Part shown: positions 1 to 9,748 of the stretch, one piece after another | How the letters are laid out: the number at the start of each line of letters is the position of its first letter | How positions within the stretch are numbered: the stretch's first letter is position 1 | Origin: Saccharomycopsis crataegensis | Taxonomy: Eukaryota > Ascomycota > Saccharomycetes > Ascoideales > Saccharomycopsidaceae | Direction: 5' to 3' | Assembly: GCF_037102585.1 (NCBI RefSeq) | Contig: NW_027043820.1 | Span: 310,001 to 374,000 of the forward strand | DNA: 64,000 nt | Position numbers and translations under genes: made by a program | Notes under the pieces: model-generated | Told to the model about the DNA's origin: nothing | The model's database searches: none | Seen by the model: only the letters and a program-made list of their open reading frames with translations

Positions 1-1976
1 ATGATGATCAAAACGCAATCGAGGAGGATGATTCGGACTCAGATTTCAGTGAGGATCTAATAGATACATCTGAGTACCAAGACTTAAAAATAAAGTACCG
101 ACAAGTTTCTATTGAGTTAGCAGTGACTGCAGATGGAAATACCAAGATGTATAATGCCTACTATAATTTAGCATTGAGGTATCGTGATTTAAAATTCGAG
201 CTCCAGCGACTTAAAAAGGCCAAGGAACCCTCCACAGAAGATAAAGAACTCAAAAGAGAGGATAATGACGACATTGTGCGGGAAAATGGCCAGCTTAAAA
301 GGCAGCTTTCCGAATTAAAGTCACTAAGCATCGATCAAGGAGAACGATTGAAAGAAGAATTCAATAAAAGAACCGAAGATTTGCAGAAAATGGTGGAGCT
401 CTTGACCGATGAGAAATTATCATTGGCAAAGCAAAATGATCTCCTAGATAAACAGCTTCGGGAGACAAAAACCAAACTACGGGAATTGCAACAAAATGAA
501 ATTGCCCTCTCGCAAATCCAAACGGAAAATGAGATTCTTTCTAGAAATCTTCGAAATCTCGAAACCGTGGAAAAGTCTCTTCAGACTTGCCATGAAACGA
601 TTTATTCCCAAAAGGAAATAATCAACGAACTTCAAGAATATAAAGAATCAACGGAAAAGGAATTGCAAGAATTGCAAGATGAAAATAAAAGCTTGGCTGC
701 TACTATCACAGAACTTCAATTGAAACTTAGTCAAGAACAACAAGCTTCATCAACGCTTATCCAGAAGCATGCAGAAAAGGACAAACAATTTGCCGATAAA
801 GAGAAACAATTCATGACAGACATCAATAAGCTAAGGTCACAACAGCATTTGAGAAGTGCGTCTGATGATTTCTATCCTTCTAAGCAAAATTATAGATTCG
901 GAGTCAAAGTTAATAATAATTCCGTTAGTTCCTCCAGCAGAAGTAGCTCATTAATGTCCAGCCATGCTGTACTCAATGATCAAAGAATGAAAAACTCTGA
1001 GAGCTCATCGTCTAATCTTTTTGATCATGATCATAATGAGTTTGCTCCCCTGGTTACTACAGCCACTCAAAATGGCGTGATAAGAGATGGTTCAATTGGC
1101 AATAATTCAGGTAAGCAAAATCCTTTCTATGTCGGGAAACCTTCCTCTTTGAAATCAATGGTTAGAAAAGCGTCGGCAATACCGATTGAGTCCATTGAAG
1201 AAGCACAAGAGCACGGACAAGCCATTGAAGAAGATAAAAATTACTCTCCTAGGCGTGGCAGTACCCTCGTTCTCCACCACCATCCACACCGCACCACTTA
1301 TGAGAATATAAATGGTTTGCAGGAACATGGCCATATTCAGGACACTATTGCAGAGCGACGAGCGGATAGTTTGTTAGCCACTTCCAAGCTTCAACCTGTA
1401 AATATCCCAAAATCGTTCTCGGTAGGCTCGCTACTTAAATCAACTTCAATCCCGGCAATAATAAAATCAACTTCATTCAACAATAAGGCTTGTTTAAGCA
1501 ATGGCAGCTTCGATGCAAACGCTTTATTTGGCTCGGTGGTACCAATCAGCTCTGCGTCGTCCAATCTTCAAGAGAAAAGGAATTTCAACATCAATGATGT
1601 GGCAAACTATGAAGGTGCATTTGGCAAGATACAAACATTGGAAATTGATCTGGATGAGTATCGAGATTTTGACGAGCCAGATGGTAGTCCAAGATGGGTA
1701 TCTAAACCGAAAATTGATGTAAAACCCGTGGGGTACATTCTGGGATCTAGACCGTCGCAACACCGAAGATCAAGGTCGATGATGAATCAAAATACTACCA
1801 GTTTATTTTCCAATTACGTCAACAAGCAAAAATTGACGAAATCTGGATCTATGTCTGCCAATTTAAACTATGGAGGGTACGGTAATAATAGTGGAGCATC
1901 TATCGAAGATGGCAATCTAAAAGGGTTGTATACCAAAAAGTTCCACAGCTCAAATAATATTCAAAGATTCGCTTAA
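1..1976 (+). CDS. Coiled-coil protein, 5' end outside the window
   Basis: The frame is open from base 3 to the stop at 1974-1976, about 657 residues, with no start codon that must be used. The gene therefore begins left of the window. The visible N-terminus is acidic (DDSDSDFSEDL). Residues of about 50 to 285 are rich in Glu, Lys, Gln and Leu in heptad-like spacing, which suggests a long coiled coil. The rest is Ser/Asn-rich and probably disordered, with a basic SRS patch near the C-terminus and the end NNIQRFA. There are no membrane segments. A scaffold or cytoskeletal adaptor is possible, but I do not recognise the family. Two in-frame CTG codons (near 1048 and 1650) would be Ser if the host is a CUG-Ser yeast. 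Sure that it is coding; function unknown. Confidence 0.85.
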   Translation, partial: DDQNAIEEDDSDSDFSEDLIDTSEYQDLKIKYRQVSIELAVTADGNTKMYNAYYNLALRYRDLKFELQRLKKAKEPSTEDKELKREDNDDIVRENGQLKRQLSELKSLSIDQGERLKEEFNKRTEDLQKMVELLTDEKLSLAKQNDLLDKQLRETKTKLRELQQNEIALSQIQTENEILSRNLRNLETVEKSLQTCHETIYSQKEIINELQEYKESTEKELQELQDENKSLAATITELQLKLSQEQQASSTLIQKHAEKDKQFADKEKQFMTDINKLRSQQHLRSASDDFYPSKQNYRFGVKVNNNSVSSSSRSSSLMSSHAVLNDQRMKNSESSSSNLFDHDHNEFAPLVTTATQNGVIRDGSIGNNSGKQNPFYVGKPSSLKSMVRKASAIPIESIEEAQEHGQAIEEDKNYSPRRGSTLVLHHHPHRTTYENINGLQEHGHIQDTIAERRADSLLATSKLQPVNIPKSFSVGSLLKSTSIPAIIKSTSFNNKACLSNGSFDANALFGSVVPISSASSNLQEKRNFNINDVANYEGAFGKIQTLEIDLDEYRDFDEPDGSPRWVSKPKIDVKPVGYILGSRPSQHRRSRSMMNQNTTSLFSNYVNKQKLTKSGSMSANLNYGGYGNNSGASIEDGNLKGLYTKKFHSSNNIQRFA

Positions 1977-2709
1977 TATCTTATCCTTCTTCCTCTTTTC
2001 TCTTTATTTTCAATATTCTTTTATGTGTTATTATTATTATTATTCTACTGTGATATCTCTGTTATTTTAGTTTTCTTTTTTAATTTTCTGTTTATTTGGG
2101 ATTTGATTTTATAGGCTTCTTTTTTTTTATAGAAAAAAAATAGTGAAAAAACCTTCAATGTTTTATGGTGCATATTAGGATTCATTTTGATTTATGTAAT
2201 AATGTGATATATAGGTCCACTACAAGTAAGTAGTATAGTATGAAAAGAAAGGCATCCATTCTTAGTACCAGACTCACTAGTAGCCATTGCAATTTATATC
2301 GTATATTATATCTGATGCTATTATATCAGGTGAAGTACACTGGCAGTTGAAATAACCATTGGTAAAATTCGATAAAATTCGACACTAAAAATAACTATTA
2401 TATATATGGAGTAATTCCGAAGCAAAAGAAAAAAAAATGGTTACTATCATAAACAAAAAAAAATTACACAATACAAAAATCAGACCAAAAAACCAACACT
2501 AGAATCAAAAAAAAATCAGACAAATCCCAAGAACAAAAAAAAAATAGCCTCAGATCCCGTAGATCATTCAAATTAATAGATGAGCACTCTTCCTCATTCT
2601 CCTTTCTTAGTACAACATTTCAATAAAATACACACCATAACCACGACGATATGTTTCATTGTAATGAAACACTCCTCCCTCTCTTCTCATCCCTCATTAA
2701 TTCAAGCAA
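1977..2709. other. Convergent intergenic region
   Basis: AT-rich spacer between the 3' ends of two convergent genes. It holds T-rich stretches just after the stop at 1976 and A-runs at 2430-2550, which could serve 3' end formation on both strands. No ORF or repeat that I can support. Confidence 0.5.
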
Positions 2710-3319
2710 TTACCTCCCAAACATAATTTTGAAAATCTTGACAGCTTTACCAACAGTTAACCCGTATACCCACAACAAAAATCTTGAGTATGGACCTCGC
2801 TCATTATATAGGACCATGATTGTTGATGTTGTCGATTGAGTGGAGCCTCTTCGTTGAAGTGGTTTCCCTCTATTTCTAAGGCTATCATTATCCCCAATTT
2901 GCGCAGTATCTGATTTCCCAATGAGGATGGGCTCCTCAACGGAAGTGCTGGCCGCCAGTTTGGTGGAGTCTTCTGGTATTTCTAAAACATGGTTGAGATT
3001 TCCCGATGCATCACACTCTTGGGTCCCTTGTTAGTAATTGAAAGCTTAGAACTAATAATATATTGTAGAATAAAGTAAACTAACCTGTTGGTAAAGACTT
3101 ATCGTCACTTAGCCTCCATACGCCATCAACAATAAATTTGTATTGCACCTTGGGGCCCCCAGAAATTTGGTATTTCTTGTTATCAAACTTGGCCTCATAA
3201 GTTTGACTGGATTTTCTAGTAGTGTCAATTTGCTTCCAGTCTAAAAAAGAAGAAGCAAAGCACACAGAAGTATCATCTGGTATTGGAGTATTCGAATAAA
3301 AATAAAAGCAGGTTGACAT
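2710..3319 (-). CDS. Small CBM48 (AMPK1/glycogen-binding-like) domain protein with one intron
   Basis: Two exons on the minus strand: 3319-3085 and 3017-2710, with an intron at 3018-3084. The intron has a GTTAGT donor, a TACTAAC branch site at 3030-3036 and a CCCAAG acceptor about 13 nt after the branch. Splicing gives about 180 residues in one frame. Residues 20-95 match the CBM48 pattern: a strand ending SSFLDWKQ, then KVQYKFIVDGVWRLSDD, then across the junction LPTECDASGNLNHVL. In this family the W and the YKFIVDG segment form the carbohydrate-binding sandwich also seen in Crp1/Mdg1 and AMPK beta subunits. The C-terminus (from about 150) is hydrophobic and basic and may be amphipathic. An acceptor 9 nt upstream would also keep frame but sits too close to the branch. 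An upstream exon cannot be excluded. Binding partner unknown. Confidence 0.75.
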
Positions 3320-4028
3320 CTTCTTCTTCTTCTTTTTTGTCAGTGATTGTTCTATCCATGGATATTTTTCTGCAGAAGGCTGCGATAACGATAAGTTTTC
3401 ATCACCAAAAAAGTGTTATTTGCTCTATGCACCCTCTCTTTACCGTGGGGAACAAACACCCCCTGTAAAAAGGGCATGCCAATGGAACTCTGCAGACCAA
3501 TAGTGAGCGTAGTTCCTCCCTCCCGGTTATTTCAAACTCAAGTTGACCAAAATTAACACATAAATGGAGAGTCAATTCTCTTCCAGTGCAACCAACATCA
3601 GGTGTATGTTACAATATCTTCTATATAATGTACCATTCCTGTGGTGCCATCATCTCAAGTATTTGGGAATGAAGAGCTAACAATACTTATTGTCGTGGAC
3701 TGTTAGATACAGAATAAGAAGGTCAAAAAATAGTGATCACCGTGGCTGGTCTCAGCCTATGTTATAAACTCAAAGCTCGAAAAGGGGCTCTAATATATAT
3801 TAACTAGTTATTAATAGGGCATAATAGAAGTAAACACAAAAAAGAGTACTTTAAGATGAAATGAAAGTGGTTATTATTCATTGATTGTTAAAATAAGCTA
3901 AAAATGAATGGAAGTTGATAAAAGTATTATTTTTTGATGTGATAAACCTAGCAAAGTATGGGTGTCTATAATGTTGGTATTTTCGATACTACAATGTTGA
4001 CGAATGGTCAGCTGTTTCAACGATAAAT
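3320..4028. other. Non-coding region upstream of the CBM48 gene
   Basis: No credible ORF. A CCCCCT run at about 3460 reads AGGGGG on the strand of the CBM48 gene, like a yeast stress-response element (STRE, AGGGG), roughly 140 bp upstream of its ATG. This single short match is weak. The rest is AT-rich with nothing recognised. Confidence 0.35.
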
Positions 4029-4271
4029 TGTTAGAATTCTACAGATCTATAAAGTACTTCAATATATATAAAGACGAAACAAACGCACTCATGTATAATA
4101 ACAAACACTTTAGATAATAAAGTTAAATAAATATAAGGACAGTAGTAAGGACAAGCAGCACGACACCTAGCAACCTTAAACCAATAATGACTGTAAATAT
4201 AATCTTGATAGCCACCACTATAATATTTATCAGTAGAGATATGATGATCTGGTTCCTAGTATAAGACCTAC
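4029..4271. repeat. LTR-like dispersed repeat, family E, copy 1
   Basis: About 243 bp beginning TGTTAGAATTCTACAG and ending near ATAAGACCTAC. It is closely similar to 35012-35250, and its first part to 39498-39626. All three lie close to tRNA genes. The TGTT start suggests an LTR, but I could not fix the right end or find a target duplication, so family and orientation stay open. Confidence 0.5.
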
Positions 4272-4403
4272 TAACTTTCTAGGGTGTTGTTAACAACTAG
4301 TCTACAAATACAAGTAGCATACTTGTATAATTTTACTATGGGATAGGTGTCATAAAAAAATTGAGTTTTTCAAAAGCTCATCATTAAAAATACTAGAAAA
4401 CAA

Positions 4404-4476
4404 TGGACGAGTTGGGAATTGAACCCAAGACCTCTCCCATGCTAAGGGAGCGCGCTACCAACTGCGCCACACGCCC
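4404..4476 (-). tRNA. tRNA-Ala(AGC)
   Basis: Full cloverleaf on the minus strand: acceptor GGGCGTG, A box TGGCGCAGTTGG, anticodon loop with AGC, B box GGTTCAATTCC, discriminator A. No intron. It lies 16 nt after tRNA-Thr on the same strand, and T-runs (TTTT, TTTTT) that suit a Pol III terminator follow only this second gene. Confidence 0.97.
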
Positions 4477-4492
4477 AGAGAATAGTACCTGA

Positions 4493-4565
4493 TGCCCTCA
4501 CTCAGATTTGAACTGAGGATCGCTACATTACTAGTGTAGCGCCTTACCAACTTGGCCATAAGGGC
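4493..4565 (-). tRNA. tRNA-Thr(AGT)
   Basis: Cloverleaf with acceptor GCCCTTA, A box TGGCCAAGTTGG, anticodon AGT, B box GTTCAAATC and discriminator A. No intron. First gene of a tandem pair with tRNA-Ala. There is no T4 run in the 16-nt spacer. An LTR element begins 12 bp upstream of its 5' end. Confidence 0.97.
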
Positions 4566-4623
4566 TTACTTAAAATTTGTTACAATCAGTGTGCAAGGGC
4601 ACACTAGATTCTGGAATCAAGTG

Positions 4624-4872
4624 AATAGTTTTTCAAACTACATTAAGTAGTTTATGAGATATATAGTTATATAATTAATTAATATATTGAATTTTGTCTT
4701 TAAAAAAAAAAAAGTGGCTCACTTCTCTATCTCTCATATCCTTGTATGACATGGTGTTGGCGATCAATGAAACCTTATCATACAACTCGGTACTAATGAA
4801 GTAGCCATGCATGTAGGATCTCAAGACCTTGGTACCCACAAGATGAGCAATATTCAACTTCTTCAATTCTTC

Positions 4873-4927
<55 letters not shown>
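4624..4927 (+). mobile_element. Chimeric LINE-A retrocopy inserted in the family C LTR
   Basis: About 84 bp of LINE-A 3' end (to 4701), then A12 (4702-4713), then 162 bp of antisense ENP2-like sequence (4714-4875), then A52 (4876-4927). The LTR resumes at 4928 after a short duplication (AAGTG). The double poly(A) shows that two RNAs, or a read-through RNA, were copied in one LINE insertion event. Confidence 0.8.
4714..4875 (-). pseudogene. ENP2: ENP2/NOL10 fragment, retrocopied in antisense
   Basis: The minus strand is open over 54 codons and reads like the conserved segment of the nucleolar 40S-biogenesis protein Enp2 (human NOL10): AHLVGTKVLRSYMHGYF, then TELYDKVSLIAN. The family hallmark is a LVGT..LRAYMHG block. 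It is only an internal piece without start or stop. It lies antisense to the LINE tail that carries it and is followed by a 52-A tail on the plus strand. Identity is from memory of the family, without a search. Confidence 0.7.
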
Positions 4928-4929
<2 letters not shown>

Positions 4930-7900
4930 GGAGATTACAGGCAGTATTTTATATCCAAAGAGACTTGTCCTTCCTAAACTAAATAAAGGTCTAAACTAAA
5001 GGAATGTTGAATCCTTATATAAATAAAATGATTAAAACTAATAATGGGGTGTTGGACCCCTTCCCGGAATAAAGGACTAAAAGATAAGGGGTGGAACATA
5101 AGGTGATACCTTGATAAGGTAATACCTCGATGAGGTAATGCCGATCATGGGTTCCGTATGGTACCATACCGATGGTAACCAGGACACAACCTAACCATGA
5201 TCCCATAATATAACATTATCCCCCCTCGGAGAATGAGTCGTCTCGATCATTATTACTAGCCATAAAGTCATCAAGTTCGTCGTGAAGTTGTAACCGTTTC
5301 TCATAAGGAATTTAAACGAATCCAGGTTTTGGGGAACATGTACTGGGTCTGCCTTTCCTGGGTATATGACAACGCGTAGTCCTTTTCGAGATCAACAGTC
5401 ATTTGGGTCTTCGATATGTTTTCCTTTTTAATTCAAACCAACATTCCGAGCTTTCACTAATCCCAAATGTTGAACTTGATTCAACCATTAGCTGCTCATT
5501 TATCTTTTATCATAATTTCATAACATGTTTCTCTCCAATGGTACCAGTACTCATAAGAATTCTTCAAGGTCTTCCAAGCTTGTGATTGGACAACAACAAC
5601 AGTGCACATTTGGTCGAAAGAAACCAACAGCGGCCTTGACTAAAACTGCTAAGGACCAAATTGTCCGAAGTTATACTATTCCAGAACCAACTGAGATGAG
5701 GACGAAGTAAAAGGGTAAGGAATCACAAATCATGCTAATTCTTCTCATCATCGTTAACTTCAGTACTTCCAACCCTGCTTAGACAAGTTCCAAAATCTTT
5801 AAAATCCAAGATCTTTATAACCTAATAACTGTCGGCTCGGTAAGCTCGGTCAGCTTCCCAACTCTCACATTAATTCAATGGGTAGCTTTATCAATTAATC
5901 ACTAACTTCTTTCAAAACTTCTAACCTGGACATACAATGCCAACGTATCAATTACCATGAATTCCAAATTCTTCTCTTCTTTAGTTTCTTCTCTGGTCTT
6001 CTCAAAATTTATTCCAATCCAATTCTCACGAGATGCATAAAAAGGTCATTTCATTGCGGAGTAGTTAAGACTCATCGACGTTCCCAGTGAATAGGGTTAG
6101 CATACCTTTAGTTCAAGATAAGCTCAGGAATTAGCAGTTATGACGGAGCTTCCTAGCTCTAATCACTCTTAGCCATTGTAAGAAGTAAGTCACTTGAACT
6201 AATATGATCGATGGATGATGTCGGGAATTCTCTCCAGTGACCTCTTCCAGTCCGTACTCGGTCAATCCATCGTCCTGCTAGTTATTCCATTAACTCGCTT
6301 TCTCCTAACGATACAGTTCACAATCAATATTTTCGTAACGTCAATGATCAAATACATTTTTTGGCCTCTCTAAGTGATTCAATAGTGTGATGTATCTAAT
6401 CAAGTACCTTGTTCATTTCATTAGGACATTGTTCATTTCATTAGTGCATTTACCGCATCTGGTTAACACTTCTCAGCCTTCAATTCTTTAATTTTCAAAA
6501 CTGGATATATCATCAAAACCCTTATCCTGTCAATTGACAACGATAGAGCTTCTTGGCTCAACCTTATCCCTTTCAGTCGAAATGTTCAAAAGCATGCCCT
6601 AGTTCATACTCTTCTGGCCTTATTCACTCCAATGCGATTCCACGATATATTACATCGCTCACGCACAATCCCTGTTCGACCTTAGGGTTGTATACCTCTT
6701 ATACAACTTTGACAACGATTATGACACTGCCTTAATCCTGTTACCAATATCAGCTTCTTGTCACTTTATACGCGATCCTCGCTTAACTCCGGAGCTATTC
6801 CAATTACCCCTTTGGAATTATTAGCATTCCGATTCGATACCAGCTATCCTTTTTTTTCACCGTAACATGGTAATCAAATAGGACTCTTCATTCTTCGGTT
6901 TGGAGATTCCAAGCAACCCGAGTAATGACTCTCCATGGTCGAGCTCTATTTCGATTATCGAAATACCCATGACCCAAGGGAGGTTGCCAACCAAGCCGGA
7001 AACGATAATTTACATAGCTTTCTCCTAATCTGTTCTCGCGAATAGTTGACACTGATACATCCTTCTGTGGTTTGCATTGTTCACACAACTTGTGGACTTA
7101 CCCTTATCAACCGCAGATTAGCTCTTCCCTGTAAACTCTGTGTTGAAAGTTCCAATGCTCCAATGTGTCAAGGTAATGTTGTACTGTGGCCTTTCGAAGT
7201 AACGAAACCGTTGTTTTATTACTATCATTGTCACCCCACAGAACCAATGATCTCCGTTACCGCACAAATAACAAGAACACTGGAGACCAACTTATCAGAC
7301 GAGTATCCCCACAGGAAGGCTTTAATCACTCGTTTAATTTCCACGGATGCATCAATCTCAATCAATTGTTCGTAACAACATTTAGTAAGACTGTCGATAT
7401 GACAGAACCTTCCTTTGCAACATGAACAACACAATTTATTAAACGTCTCTAGCTTCGGCACCAGTTGCCTTGGTCATCGTAAAAGTTTCCTTTCTCCAAT
7501 CTTCCATACATCTGTAAGGATCATTCCTTCGATCCAAAATCAAATAGCGACTTTCCACGTCATCGCTTCGTATCACCTTTTAGTGACTACTATAATTTCA
7601 ACTCAACAATCTCTAAGCGATGCTATTATCTCATCGCTCCATAGTTACCAGCTTTCCGTAACCGATACAACTTTGGGACTTTTATCTCCCAATTCCGTTG
7701 TCACCCATATATTAATTCCGTTCCAGCACTAGAATACCGGAATTAACAAATAATGACTATACCACCAAACAAACCAATCTTCGGCGTAAGGATTCTAAGA
7801 TCGTAACCTTTTCTAACTATTTGGTCCTTGACCTAGGCTCCTCAATAATCACCAATATTTTATAGGAGAGGAATAAAATCCTTCCCAAACATAACTAGTC

Positions 7901-8019
7901 GGCTCTTGATCCTGACTCAGAAATGTGGCTTAACAATAAGCAAAAAAATAAACATCAAAAATAAACAATATAAACAAAACAACACGTCGTCGTCTTGTGG
8001 GAGTGGTTAGTGGCTATTT

Positions 8020-8560
8020 GTTCCGATCTCAACCACTCCATAAGCAGGGTCATTTTGACACCTATAACGTGATCCTAATCGATCATAAAACCAAACACTC
8101 GTTTTCCTCAACGGTGTGAAATACGCAGGGCCACCGTGGCCCTGAGGTAACAAAATCCAGTCACGAAGGAGGCAGACAATGGTTCTCTTTTTGCCCGTTA
8201 AAATACACAAGGCCACCAAAGTTCCTCATGTGACAAGTCAAAAACAAAAGTTACAACGTTCTCGTATAACGATGTAATGTAGCAGGGCATCCACAGCACC
8301 TGGGGTGACAACCGTCACAAAACAAAGATAGTTACGTCGTTCTCTTATAACGACGTAAAACAGACAGGGCTTCCAAAGCGCCTGGGGTGACAGCAGTCAC
8401 AAACAAAAATAATTTCATCGTTCTCTTATAACGAAGTAAAACAGACAGGGCTTCCACAGCACCTGTGGTGACAACAGTCACAAACAAAAATAATTTCATC
8501 GTTCATTTATAACGATGTAAAGCAGTCAGGGAATTCGCGTCACCTGGCGTGGCGTTAAAT
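8020..8560 (-). repeat. Tandem ~81-bp structured repeats in family C element
   Basis: Four clear units (about 8230-8545) and degenerate flanking units. Each holds a stem-loop of the type CGTT-(7 nt)-AACG, then CAGGGC...GCCTGG, then GTGAC-aac(a/c)-GTCAC. One unit has an 8-bp perfect stem (8334-8341 with 8349-8356). Another (8497-8503 with 8511-8517) has a compensating G-C to A-T pair. The array lies about 0.8-1.3 kb inside the element from its 5' LTR. Confidence 0.75.
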
Positions 8561-9341
8561 CTTCAACACAATCAAGACAAACACATATGACGTCTTTTCT
8601 GACGAATTAACCAAGACAGAGTCCTGCAGGTATATGAGGTAACTGTAATCATATTCGCATTATCGCATCCGACCTAGCGAAGTAAGATAGTCATGGTCGG
8701 AAAGATACTTCATATAACACAACGGGGTACATCCATTATGCCGTGGTGAGAAAAGGGTGAGTGACAAATTGTTCAACTCAGTTGCACTGAGATGACACGT
8801 AGCTTCGCTTCCATGACTTTCGCTAGCATAATGCAGCCAAGCTTAAGCTTGATCTCTTCGAAACCGTACCCACGTCTTCTCCAGGAACAGCATTATACAC
8901 CAATGCCACTGCAACCGTGCGCCTGTCTCTGGTTTGGTATTGTTAGCTCCTGAACCTTATGACGAATTCCAGCACATCACTTTCACGACACCTTGGACAT
9001 TCCGAACATGGTGGACCACTCAAGGGTTCTCCTAGTTCGCTCTTCAGGTCGTTTCATAAATAAACCTTATTATTTCTGACCATTCACAGAACGACTATTC
9101 TGGGGAGAGTATTGCTTTGTCCCGTTTAGCATGATTGTGCAACATTGATAGTTCGTAAAACTTCCATTATTCGGTCGAGTAAGCAACTAACCCCACGGTG
9201 AAACGTAGCAATAACTCCATGTCAACTTGTGATAGCACACGTCGACTTCAATAATTCACCGGAAGCTCTTCTGCCATACTCCACTTAAGATCCCGAGTTA
9301 ACCAACTAGGCTTCGCGGGGCACCAAGAGTGAGGTGTCCTT

Positions 9342-9360
9342 AAACCTAGTGGTGCTACCA
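9342..9360 (-). promoter_or_regulatory. Primer binding site, family C element
   Basis: The plus strand reads AAACCTAGTGGTGCTACCA, identical to the 3' end of the initiator tRNA-Met encoded at 40804-40875 plus CCA. It lies 2 nt from the right LTR, the standard place for a minus-strand primer site. Confidence 0.9.
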
Positions 9361-9697
9361 AATGTTACAATCAGTGTGCAAGGGCACACTAGATTCTGGA
9401 ATCAAGTGGAGATTACAGGCAGTATTTTATATCCAAAGAGACTTGTCCTTCCTAAACTAAATAAAGGTCTAAACTAAAGGAATGTTGAATCCTTATATAA
9501 ATAAAATGATTAAAACTAATAATGGGGTGTTGGACCCCTTCCCGGAATAAAGGACTAAAAGATAAGGGGTGGAACATAAGGTGATACCTTGATAAGGTAA
9601 TACCTCGATGAGGTAATGCCGATCATGGGTTCCGTATGGTACCATACCGATGGTAACCAGGACACAACCTAACCATGATCCCATAATATAACAAAAT

Positions 9698-9746
9698 TGT
9701 TATATTACGATGCGACTAGACTAGATGTAGTTAGTCACGGGTTAGG
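9698..9746 (-). mobile_element. Ty3-like LTR fragment
   Basis: 49 bp matching the first 49 bp of the LTR at 13798. It begins at the target duplication of family C copy 1, so it once lay about 11 bp upstream of tRNA-Thr. Broken (LTR end only). Confidence 0.8.
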
Positions 9747-9748
9747 TC

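Larger units (their letters stand above)
4578..9693 (-). mobile_element. Non-coding LTR retroelement, family C, copy 1
   Basis: Right LTR at 9363-9693 (331 bp, TGTT...AACA). Left LTR at 4578-5215, split by a LINE insertion. A 5-bp direct repeat AAATT lies on both sides (4573-4577 and 9694-9698). Next to the right LTR is a primer site complementary to the 3' end of initiator tRNA-Met (9342-9360), so the element reads on the minus strand. A G-rich tract (GAGGGGGGATAA on that strand) abuts the left LTR. The 4.1-kb interior has no ORF above about 110 codons, so it is either a non-autonomous element or a decayed one. A second copy at 29056-32121 is similarly non-coding. LTR ends, primer and insertion site resemble Ty3-type elements. 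Confidence 0.85.

Noticed and set aside
1-1976. She3-like RNA-transport adaptor
   Set aside because: Coiled coil plus disordered basic tail fits many yeast proteins. No diagnostic segment could be matched, so no name was given.
5525-5710. 61-residue ORF conserved in family C copies 1 and 3
   Set aside because: It runs antisense to the element as set by the primer site, and conservation follows from recent common origin.
8020-8560. CRISPR-like array
   Set aside because: Units are adjacent, diverged and without unique spacers; the genome is eukaryotic.
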